This document shows positions 8,268 to 15,493 of a stretch of DNA of 64,000 nucleotides, in pieces. The number at the start of each line of letters is the position of its first letter. Position 1 is the first letter of the stretch. The stretch comes from JAWKUK01 sp964402175 (GTDB taxonomy: Bacteria > Planctomycetota > UBA1135 > GCA-002686595): the NCBI GenBank assembly GCA_964402175.1, contig CAYOBN010000013.1:21735-85734 (forward strand), written 5' to 3'. A program made the translations under genes and the position numbers. The notes under the pieces were generated by a model. It was not told the DNA's origin. It did no database searches and saw only the letters and a list, made by a program, of their open reading frames with translations.

Positions 8268-9256
8268 TGGGGCACCTCCTGCTGCCTTGGCTGCTCGCGG
8301 CCGGGGTCGCTGTCCAGGACGCTGACGTCGCTCCGACGCGCGCGTACAGCGTGCGCATCGCAGCAGCGGACCTCGTTCTGGAGGGTGAGCCGTGGCCGGT
8401 CACCGTCGAGGTCACCGCGGGCGATGCGTTCGCCGAGCTGCCGATCTGGGCCCTCACCCGCGGCGCGTTCGAGCTCGACGGGCGCTCGCTCGGTCCGCGC
8501 GTCGAGGGCACGCTCGTGCTCGAGCCCGGCCAGCGCGTAAGCGCCACGTTCGACCTCGCGGACGCGTTTGCGGGCCGTGCAGCGGACCTCCCGCCCAGTG
8601 CGCGCCTCCTGCACGCGGGCGGCGGACAAGCGACCGCGCACACGTGGCTGCGGCGCGCCGAGACAGGCATCGACTTCATGGCGCTGCCGGTCGAGCAGCT
8701 CGCGGATTACCAGGTCGTGCTCGCGACGACTTCAGGTTTCCTGTGGCTCGAGTTCTGGCCCGATGTCGCGCCGAATCATGTGCGCAACTTCCTGGACCTC
8801 GCGTACACGGGCTTCTACGACGGCTCGCGCTTCCACCGCGTCATCCCCGGATTCATGATCCAGGGCGGGCGCGGCGCCGAGGGCCAACCCGCGCCGCGCA
8901 AGGTGAAGCAGGAGTTCAGCACCCGCCGCCACGTGGCCGGTGTGCTCTCCGCGGCGCGCCTCGGTAACGACGTCGACTCGGCCACGTCCGAGTTCTTCCT
9001 CATGCACAAGCCCACGCCGCACCTCGACGGTCAGTACACCGCCTACGGTGCGCTCGTCGCGGCGTACCCGCCGAGCCTCGAAGCGCTCGAGCGCATCGTC
9101 AGCTCCGTCGACGGCAACTACAAGCTGCTCAGCGAGCTGCGCCGCGCGGCTCCGATCGACCCGAACCACATGTTCGTGCAGACGGCGGTCAACACTCCCA
9201 ATCCCGCGCAGGTGATCCAGAAGGCGATCGTCGTCAAGGCCCCGCGCAAGCGCTGA
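8267..9256 (+). CDS. Exported cyclophilin-type peptidyl-prolyl isomerase with N-terminal extension
   Basis: A 329-residue protein. The first 17 residues (MGHLLLPWLLAAGVAVQ) look like a signal peptide. An N-terminal beta-rich region of about 120 residues has no motif I know. The cyclophilin domain occupies about residues 142-325, with FHRVIPGFMIQGG, the proline-binding and catalytic Arg-Phe core, and a later SEFFLMHKPTPHLDGQYTAYG segment that replaces the usual SQFFI..LD..Y.aFG. It probably catalyses prolyl isomerisation in the periplasm. The ATG overlaps the dehydrogenase stop by one base, and a second, shorter cyclophilin gene follows 21 bases later. Confidence 0.88.
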   Translation: MGHLLLPWLLAAGVAVQDADVAPTRAYSVRIAAADLVLEGEPWPVTVEVTAGDAFAELPIWALTRGAFELDGRSLGPRVEGTLVLEPGQRVSATFDLADAFAGRAADLPPSARLLHAGGGQATAHTWLRRAETGIDFMALPVEQLADYQVVLATTSGFLWLEFWPDVAPNHVRNFLDLAYTGFYDGSRFHRVIPGFMIQGGRGAEGQPAPRKVKQEFSTRRHVAGVLSAARLGNDVDSATSEFFLMHKPTPHLDGQYTAYGALVAAYPPSLEALERIVSSVDGNYKLLSELRRAAPIDPNHMFVQTAVNTPNPAQVIQKAIVVKAPRKR

Positions 9257-9277
9257 ACCCAAGGCATCCCCGCACCC

Positions 9278-9799
9278 ATGGCACACGCACTCGAGGGCAC
9301 GACGGTCCGACTGGAGACCAGTGTCGGCAACATGACGGTCGAGTTCTTCACGCAGAAGGCCCCCGGCCACGTGGAGAACTTCGTGAAGCTCGCCAAGCAG
9401 GGCTTCTACGACGGCACCCGCTTCCACCGCGTCATCCCTGGTTTCATGATCCAGGGCGGCGATCCGAACACGAAGACGGACAACGACCGGAGCTGGGGCA
9501 CCGGCGGGCCCGGCTGGCAGGTCAAAGCCGAGTTCAACGACGTCCACCACGAGCGCGGCGTGCTCTCGATGGCGCGCTCGTCGGACCCGAACTCCGCGGG
9601 CAGTCAGTTCTTCGTCTGCCACGGTGAAGCGGGTTTCCTCGACCGGCAGTACACGGCCTTCGGGCGCCTCGTCGACGGCTTCGAAACGCTTGACAAGATC
9701 GCGACGGCGAAGTGCAAACCTGGCGGCGAGGGCTCGCGGCCGGTGGACCCCGTCAAGATCGTCAAGGCGGTCGTGATCGAGGCCGCGAAGAAAGCCTGA
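9278..9799 (+). CDS. Cyclophilin-type peptidyl-prolyl cis-trans isomerase, cytoplasmic
   Basis: A 173-residue single-domain cyclophilin without signal peptide. It has FHRVIPGFMIQGGDP (catalytic Arg and Phe), the SxSQFFVCHGEAGFLDRQYTAFG segment (shown here in part: NSAGSQFFVC and LDRQYTAFG), and VKAEFN. It speeds prolyl isomerisation during folding. It belongs to the acyl-CoA operon by position (20 bases before the hydratase gene) but has no obvious link to that pathway. Confidence 0.95.
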   Translation: MAHALEGTTVRLETSVGNMTVEFFTQKAPGHVENFVKLAKQGFYDGTRFHRVIPGFMIQGGDPNTKTDNDRSWGTGGPGWQVKAEFNDVHHERGVLSMARSSDPNSAGSQFFVCHGEAGFLDRQYTAFGRLVDGFETLDKIATAKCKPGGEGSRPVDPVKIVKAVVIEAAKKA

Positions 9800-9819
9800 G
9801 CGCTCACCGAGGAACGCAG

Positions 9820-10608
9820 ATGAGCTACACGAACCTCCTGTACGCGGTCGACGGCGGCGTCGCACGGATCACCGTGAATCGCCCCGAGAAGATGAACGCG
9901 CTGAACCACGCGACGCTGACGGAGCTCGGCGCTGCGTTCGATGCGGCGAAAGCCGACGCTGCCGTACGCGCCGTGGTGATCACGGGCGCCGGCGAGAAGG
10001 CGTTCATCGCCGGTGCAGACATCAACGAGCTGCTCGCGGTGGCCGGCAACGCTGCGGGCGCCGCGAGCCTCGCTGCGTTCGGCCAAACGGTCTTCCGGAA
10101 GCTCGAGGCGCTCGGTAAGCCGAGCATCGCGATGGTCAACGGGTTCGCGCTCGGCGGCGGTTGTGAGCTCGCGCTCGCCTGTACGCTGCGCACGGCGTCG
10201 ACGACGGCGAAGCTCGGGCTGCCCGAGACGAGCCTCGGCATCATCCCGGGGTACGGCGGCAGCCAGCGGCTCGCGCGCGTCGCGGGGCCCGGGGTCGCGC
10301 GTGAGTGGATCCTGACCGGCGACATGTTCACGGCCGAAGAGTGCCACCGCGTCGGGGTCGTCAACCGGATCTTCGCCCCCGAGGCCCTCGAAGAGGGCAC
10401 GGCGAAGATGCTGAAGAGCATCCTCGCGAAGGGGCCCATCGCGCTGCGCTTCGGGATGGAGGCCGTCCTCCGCGGTTGGGACATGGACCAGACGGCCGGC
10501 GAAGTGATGGAGACCGAGTACTTCGGCAAGGCCGCGGTCACCGCCGACATGCGCGAAGGCATGAGCGCCTTCCTCGAGAAGCGCCGCGCGAACTTCACGG
10601 GCCAGTGA
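9820..10608 (+). CDS. Enoyl-CoA hydratase (crotonase family)
   Basis: The enzyme adds water to trans-2-enoyl-CoA to give 3-hydroxyacyl-CoA. The 262-residue protein has the CoA-binding segment AFIAGADINEL (61-71), the oxyanion-hole and first catalytic glutamate in GGGCELALAC (Glu116), and the second glutamate in LPETSLGIIPGYGG (Glu136). Both glutamates needed for hydratase activity are present, so this is not a degenerate crotonase. The ATG at 9820 follows GAGGAACGCAG and gives MSYTNLLYAV. Together with the dehydrogenase and thiolases it supplies a short-chain beta-oxidation or reverse set. Confidence 0.95.
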   Translation: MSYTNLLYAVDGGVARITVNRPEKMNALNHATLTELGAAFDAAKADAAVRAVVITGAGEKAFIAGADINELLAVAGNAAGAASLAAFGQTVFRKLEALGKPSIAMVNGFALGGGCELALACTLRTASTTAKLGLPETSLGIIPGYGGSQRLARVAGPGVAREWILTGDMFTAEECHRVGVVNRIFAPEALEEGTAKMLKSILAKGPIALRFGMEAVLRGWDMDQTAGEVMETEYFGKAAVTADMREGMSAFLEKRRANFTGQ

Positions 10609-10635
10609 ACGAGCGCTGAGCCGCCTTTGCATCGC

Positions 10636-10698
10636 GGCTCGAAGACTCCCCGACCTCGGGCCGTCCGCACGCGGTGCGGCACGGCCCGCTGGTCGAGC
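10636..10698. other. Hairpin between enoyl-CoA hydratase and second thiolase genes
   Basis: The arms GGGCCGTCCGCAC (10658-10670) and GTGCGGCACGGCCC (10674-10687) pair with one bulged C and a three-base GCG loop; an outer stem GGCTCGA/TCGAGCC (from 10636 and up to about 10698) frames it. There is no T tract. It lies in the only long gap (153 bases) in the plus-strand run, so it may be an attenuator, an internal terminator or an mRNA-stability element. Confidence 0.5.
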
Positions 10699-10761
10699 CA
10701 CAGAACTCCGAACCCTCCTCAACGGGCGCTGGTTGCGCCCCTGCAACAGAACCCCAGCGCC

Positions 10762-11967
10762 ATGACCCAGGACGTCGTCATCGTCGGCGGAGCCCGCACC
10801 CCGATGGCCGAGTACTCCGGCACGCCCGGCTTCGGCAAGCTCAAGGACATCTCCGCGATCGACCTCTGCGCCCACGCGGCGAAGGCTGCGCTCCAGCGCG
10901 CCAAGGTCGCTGCGGATTCGATCGATCACACCGTGGTCGGCAACGCGCTGCAGACGTCGAACGACGCGATCTACGGCGCTCGGCACGTGGCGCTCAAGGC
11001 GGGTGTGCCGCACCACGTGCCCGCGTTGACCGTGAACCGCCTGTGCGGCTCGGGCATCCAGTCCATCGCGACGGCGGCGGAGTACATCCAGCTCGGCCGC
11101 GCGCGGACGGTGCTCGCCGGAGGCATGGAGAACATGAGCCAAGCGCCGTACGTGCTGCACGGCGCGCGCGACGGCTTCCGCTTCGGTGTGCAGCCGCAGC
11201 TCCAGGACCTCCTGTTCTCGAGCCTCTACGACCCGTACGGTGAGACGTACATGGCGCAGACGGCCGAGCGCATCGCCGCGCGCCTCGGCATCTCGCGCGA
11301 AGCGCAGGACGAGTACGCGCTGCGCAGCCACCAGCTCGGCGCGGAGGCGGTCAAGTCCGGTCGCTTCGCCGAAGAGATCGCCCCCGTGCGCATCCCCGGC
11401 AAGAAGGGTGATACGGTCATCGACACGGACGACCACATCAAGCCCGACACGACGTTGGCCGCGCTCTCCGGGCTGCGCGCTGCGTTCGGCAAGGACGGCA
11501 CCGTCACGGCGGGCAACGCGAGCGGCATCGTGGACGGAGCGGCGGCGGTGGTCGTCACCACGGCGCAGCGCGCAGCGGCGGACGGCCTGGACGTGCTCGG
11601 CATCGTGCGCGGCTGGAGCTACGTCGGCGTCGATCCGAAGGAGATGGGCATCGGTCCGGTCCCCGCCATCCAACGGCTGCTCGCGGATGCGGGCATGAAA
11701 CACGACGCCATCGACTTCTTCGAGATCAACGAGGCGTTCTCGGCCCAGTACCTCGGGTGCGAGAAGGAGCTCGGCCTCGACCGCGCGAAGTGCAACGTCA
11801 ACGGCGGCGCGATCAGCCTCGGGCACCCGCTCGGTGCGACCGGCACGCGGATCGTGCTCACGCTCCTGCTGCAGCTTCGGCGCGCCAAGAAGCGCTTCGG
11901 AGTCGCCTCGGCCTGCATCGGCGGCGGCCAGGGCATCGCGATGCTCGTCGAGAACCCCAAAGCCTGA
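10762..11967 (+). CDS. Thiolase (acetyl-CoA C-acetyltransferase family), second copy
   Basis: A 401-residue thiolase, clearly different from the one at 6129. Nucleophilic Cys95 lies in NRLCGSGIQSI, the catalytic His in NVNGGAISLGHPLGATG, and the second Cys in CIGGGQG. NEAFSAQ is the conserved central segment. The LCGSG form and GGGQG ending are typical of acetoacetyl-CoA thiolases, but substrate length is not proven. The ATG at 10762 is preceded by a 153-base gap holding a hairpin, so this gene may also have its own promoter. The aconitase-family gene starts 21 bases after its stop. Confidence 0.95.
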   Translation: MTQDVVIVGGARTPMAEYSGTPGFGKLKDISAIDLCAHAAKAALQRAKVAADSIDHTVVGNALQTSNDAIYGARHVALKAGVPHHVPALTVNRLCGSGIQSIATAAEYIQLGRARTVLAGGMENMSQAPYVLHGARDGFRFGVQPQLQDLLFSSLYDPYGETYMAQTAERIAARLGISREAQDEYALRSHQLGAEAVKSGRFAEEIAPVRIPGKKGDTVIDTDDHIKPDTTLAALSGLRAAFGKDGTVTAGNASGIVDGAAAVVVTTAQRAAADGLDVLGIVRGWSYVGVDPKEMGIGPVPAIQRLLADAGMKHDAIDFFEINEAFSAQYLGCEKELGLDRAKCNVNGGAISLGHPLGATGTRIVLTLLLQLRRAKKRFGVASACIGGGQGIAMLVENPKA

Positions 11968-11988
11968 GCGCTGGCGAGCTTCGAGCCC

Positions 11989-13986
11989 ATGAACCCGCTG
12001 ATCCACACCCGCGCGGACGGAACGCGCTTCGTGCGTTTGACCCCTGGCAAGCGCGTGCTCTTCCTGACGAAGGACCTGGAGCTGATCCGCAAGCAGCTCC
12101 GCGGTGAGGTCGACCTGCGTATGGCAGACGTCGATCCGGCGGACCTGCTGGACGACATCAACACGGACACGATGACTCCGGCGTGGGTGTGCTTCCGGCA
12201 CAAACCCGAGGACATCGCGCTCGATGCGTACGCGGGTCTGCTCGACGCCAAAGGGGCGCGGGTGTTCGGCACCCGCGCGCTGATGGACGGCAACTTCGAG
12301 GTCATCGTCAGCGGCAAGCGCAAGGGCACGGGCTCTTCGCGTGAGACCGCGCCGCAGTGCGAGAAGTGGTCGGGGATCGGCCTCGTCATCGCGCACTCGT
12401 TCGCGCCGATCCACGAGCGCAACAACCTGAACCTGGGCCAGCTCATGGGCGGCTACGCCGTCCTCGAGCGTTTGCAGAACGGCGCGGAGATCCCGCTCGA
12501 AGAGCTCACCGGCAAGTACGACCCGATCACGCGGGTGATGCTGGAGTCGGGCGGCCTCTTTCCGTTTGCGAAGCTCTACGCCGACGGGGTCGTGACGGTG
12601 CCGGTGCCGAAGACGGCGCCGCGGCCGATGACGATGGGCGAGAAGATCCTCGCCAACAAGGTGGTCGGGGCCAGCGGCGCGGTCCATGTGCAGCCCGGTG
12701 ACGTCTGCCTCGTCAAGGTGGACGGCGGTTACAGCCACGAGTTCACGACGGCGCAGGTGCACTATTTCCTGCAGCAGGAGTACGGCGCGGGGTACACGTT
12801 GCCGAATCCGGCCAAGTTCGCGGTGTTCGAGGATCACCTCCTCTACGCCACGGGCGTCGAGCGGATGAAGCCCTTTGCGGGCGAGATCCAGACGCTGCGT
12901 GACCTGCAGCGCGAGTTCCAGCGTCACACCGGCGTGCGGGATTACTCGGCGGTCGATGGGATCTCGCCGGGGATCTGCCACCAAGTCGCGCGCGAGCAGT
13001 TCGTCGACCCCGGGGACTTCATCCAGGCGACGGACAGTCACACGTGCATGGGCGGGGGCAGCAATGCGCTCACCTACGGCGTCGGTGCGACGGAGTACGC
13101 GGGCCTCGTTTCGGCGGGCTTCACGTTCGTGAAGGTCGCGGAGTCGATCCGCTTCGAGCTCGTCGGCAAGCTGGACCCGGGTTGCACGGCGAAGGACGTG
13201 ATGCTGCACATCCTCGACGTGTATGCGAAGCGCGAGGACACCCTCGACCGCGTCATGGAGTTCGGTGGCCCGGGCCTCGCGTCGCTCTCGCCGGACGAGC
13301 GCGCGACGCTGTGCAACATGGCGACGGAGTGCTCTGCGAAGTCGGGCATCTGCGAGGGCGACCGCGCGCTCGCGGAGTGGCTCGCGCCGCGGCGCCCCGG
13401 CCAGACGGTGGCGGCGATCGAAGCGAGCTTCGTGCGCCCGGACCCCGGGGCGCATTACGCGGGCGGCGTGCACACGATCGACCTGTCCAAGCTGCGCCCG
13501 ATGGTGGCGGAGCCCGGCGACCCGACGTACGGCAAGCAGATCGCGGACCTCGGCGAGGTCAAGATCGACATCGCGTATGCGGGTTCCTGCACGGCGGGCA
13601 AAGAAGACGACTTCGAGTTCTACGCGCGCGTTCTGAACGACGCGTTGGCGGCGGGCCGCAGGGTCGCGCCGGGGGTGCGGATGGTCGTGCAGTACGGCTC
13701 GGAGGCGGTGCGGGACTTCGCACAAGCGAAGGGCTACGACAAGGTCTTCGAGGCGGCGGGCGTGGAGGTCATCCAGCCGGGCTGCGGTGCGTGCATCGGC
13801 TGCGGGCCGGGGGTCTCGGATCGCGCGGACCAGGTGACGGTGAGCGCGATCAACCGCAACTTCCGCGGGCGTTCGGGGCCGGGGCAGTTGTATCTGGCGT
13901 CGCCGTTGACGGTCGCAGCGAGCGCGATCGAGGGGCGCATCGTGGCGTATCGGCCGGGGATGTTCCGGAAAGTCGTGACGGTCTGA
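11989..13986 (+). CDS. Aconitase-family hydro-lyase with swapped domain order (small domain first)
   Basis: A 665-residue protein in which the small swivel domain comes first and the large Fe-S domain second, the reverse of AcnA. The swivel part (about 1-170) has GKRKGTGSSRET (109-120, like the LeuD substrate loop) and AHSFAPIHERNNLNLG. The large part (about 220-665) has DSHTCMGGGSNALTYGVGATEY, GSCTAGKED with Cys534, and PGCGACIGCG with Cys599 and Cys602, the three expected [4Fe-4S] ligands. It should dehydrate or isomerise a hydroxy-acid, but the substrate (citrate, homocitrate, isopropylmalate or 2-methylcitrate class) cannot be told. It closes the acyl-CoA operon; a separate normal acnA lies 1.5 kb away. 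Confidence 0.88.
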   Translation: MNPLIHTRADGTRFVRLTPGKRVLFLTKDLELIRKQLRGEVDLRMADVDPADLLDDINTDTMTPAWVCFRHKPEDIALDAYAGLLDAKGARVFGTRALMDGNFEVIVSGKRKGTGSSRETAPQCEKWSGIGLVIAHSFAPIHERNNLNLGQLMGGYAVLERLQNGAEIPLEELTGKYDPITRVMLESGGLFPFAKLYADGVVTVPVPKTAPRPMTMGEKILANKVVGASGAVHVQPGDVCLVKVDGGYSHEFTTAQVHYFLQQEYGAGYTLPNPAKFAVFEDHLLYATGVERMKPFAGEIQTLRDLQREFQRHTGVRDYSAVDGISPGICHQVAREQFVDPGDFIQATDSHTCMGGGSNALTYGVGATEYAGLVSAGFTFVKVAESIRFELVGKLDPGCTAKDVMLHILDVYAKREDTLDRVMEFGGPGLASLSPDERATLCNMATECSAKSGICEGDRALAEWLAPRRPGQTVAAIEASFVRPDPGAHYAGGVHTIDLSKLRPMVAEPGDPTYGKQIADLGEVKIDIAYAGSCTAGKEDDFEFYARVLNDALAAGRRVAPGVRMVVQYGSEAVRDFAQAKGYDKVFEAAGVEVIQPGCGACIGCGPGVSDRADQVTVSAINRNFRGRSGPGQLYLASPLTVAASAIEGRIVAYRPGMFRKVVTV

Positions 13987-14062
13987 GTCGGCTGCGTTGC
14001 GGGGGAGTGTGATTTGCCCGCAGCGCGGTCGTGGTGGCGTGGGGCGTGTCTTGCCGGAATTG

Positions 14063-14198
14063 CGGTAGGGCTGGCGTCGAACGGTACCAGGTACGAGTTG
14101 GCGGCGAGGTCGCGCGCGCTTCGCGCGCGCGAGCGCGCGCGTAGCGCGCGCCCTCGCCGCCAACTCGTACCTGGTACCGTTCGACGCCAGCCCTACCG
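14063..14198. repeat. 136-bp palindromic element with perfect 47-bp arms
   Basis: Arms 14063-14109 and 14152-14198 are perfect reverse complements. The arms carry TCGAACGGTACCAGGTACG and GAGTTGGCGGCGAGG. The 42-base centre (14110-14151) is itself a CG-rich palindrome, so the whole element can fold into one long hairpin or a cruciform. It lies between two converging genes and shares its core with elements near 650, 770, 49300 and 63950. No coding sequence is credible in it. It may stop transcription from both sides, or be a small non-autonomous mobile or REP-like repeat. Confidence 0.9.
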
Positions 14199-14221
14199 GG
14201 TTACGCGTCGCTTGGGGGCGC

Positions 14222-15346
14222 TCAGTTCGTGAACGCGATCTGGTATCCGTCGGTGAAGTTCGACGTCGCCACGCCGCCGACGGCGTCACGGTACCAGGCC
14301 TGGAAGTTCCAGGTCTGACCCGCGCTGACCGATACCGGGCCCGACGGGGTCGGGTGTTGGGTCAGGTTCACCGCCAGCGAGAACGCGCCCGTCGCGCCCG
14401 AGTTGCGGATCTGCCCGGGGCCCACATACCGGCCGATCGCGCCGCCGAGGCAGAGCGTGCCCGCGCTGCCGCCGGGGTTCGCGACGAGGCCCTGCGTCGC
14501 GCTCGTCAGGAAGAAGCCGAACGCGTTCTGCGGCATGCCGCTCGCTTCGAGCACGAGGTTGTTGCTGCCGACCGAGCCGCTGCCCGAGGCGCCCATCGAC
14601 GCCGGGCTGCCCGTCGAGTTCGCGACGGCCGGTGTGCAGTACGAGGTACCGATGGAGCCGCTCCCGCAGTCGTTGAACCACGCGAGCACTTCGGCCGCCG
14701 AGAGGCAGCGGCGGTACACGCGGAAGTCGTCGAGCGCGTAGCCGGCGCCCATCGTGTTCGTCGCGGTGTACTGCATCACGTTCATCGGTGCCGTGCCCGT
14801 GATCGTGACGCCGGGATTCATTGCCGTGACGACGAGCGCCCCGTCGAGGTACCCGTTCACGACGCCCGCGGCCGAGTCGTAGCACCACACGACGTGCACG
14901 GGCCGCAGGTCACCGCCGCCGGGGATCGTCACGGCGTTGGACGGGGCGCGCAGCACGATGCCGTTCGTGCCCGCGATGCCGCCGACGAAACAGCGGAAGC
15001 CGCCCGCCGAGCTGTTGCCGAAGAGGTACTGCAGGGTCGTCAGCGCCACCGGCGAGTTCGTCCGGTCCGCGCGCAGGCCGACGGTCCAGTCGCCGGACCC
15101 GAAGTCCGTGACCCACTGGGTGTCGATCCGGCACGTCGCGCCGGCCGTCACGACGACGGCGCCACCGGCGCCGCAGATCCCGGCGCCGAAGCCGACGCCG
15201 GCATCGGGGATCCCGTCCGGCACGGTGCCGCTGGCCGAGTTGGCGGCGGTGCCGTTCTCGAAGGTGTAGTGGAGGATGTCCGGGCCTTGGGCCTGGGCGA
15301 GGGAGCCGAGCGCGAGCGCGCCAGCGGAGAGGAGCAGGTGTCGCAT
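14222..15346 (-). CDS. Secreted LamG-like domain protein with shared C-terminal module
   Basis: A 374-residue exported protein. A signal peptide is clear (MRHLLLSAGALALGSLAQAQ, residues 1-20). Residues about 22-225 resemble a LamG or concanavalin-type jelly roll: ILHYTFENG near the start, DWTVGLRAD, and LDDFRVYRRCLSAAEVLAWF at the end are the usual landmarks. A cysteine-containing C-terminal module of about 140 residues begins GTSYCTPAVANSTG and ends near WYRDAVGG..TSNF, aligning with the end of the protein at 2783-5221. It is likely a carbohydrate- or matrix-binding surface protein. It is divergent from acnA (147 bases apart) and converges on the 136-bp palindrome. Confidence 0.85.
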   Translation of the reverse strand: MRHLLLSAGALALGSLAQAQGPDILHYTFENGTAANSASGTVPDGIPDAGVGFGAGICGAGGAVVVTAGATCRIDTQWVTDFGSGDWTVGLRADRTNSPVALTTLQYLFGNSSAGGFRCFVGGIAGTNGIVLRAPSNAVTIPGGGDLRPVHVVWCYDSAAGVVNGYLDGALVVTAMNPGVTITGTAPMNVMQYTATNTMGAGYALDDFRVYRRCLSAAEVLAWFNDCGSGSIGTSYCTPAVANSTGSPASMGASGSGSVGSNNLVLEASGMPQNAFGFFLTSATQGLVANPGGSAGTLCLGGAIGRYVGPGQIRNSGATGAFSLAVNLTQHPTPSGPVSVSAGQTWNFQAWYRDAVGGVATSNFTDGYQIAFTN

Positions 15347-15493
15347 GGGAGGTCAGCAGTGGAAGAGGGGGGCGAGAGCCCCCGGAGCGCCGATCAGCCT
15401 AGCAAAGACGCTGCGACAGGCGAGCGCGGGGGGGCGGCGCGCTCCGTCCCCGTGTAGACTGCTCACCCCCAAAACGCGACCATCCGTCACGCC

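Noticed and set aside
9604..14289. A 1561-codon open frame on the minus strand
   Set aside because: It lies opposite well-supported thiolase, hydratase and aconitase-family genes. High GC in third codon positions keeps antisense frames open; the translation is Arg-, Ala- and His-rich with no domain.
14286..14300. Additional GGTACC family copies inside genes (also near 5147)
   Set aside because: CGGTACCAGG at 14290 and GGTACCGCGAC near 5147 encode the conserved Trp-Tyr-Arg-Asp of the shared module; the match is due to the protein, not to the palindrome.
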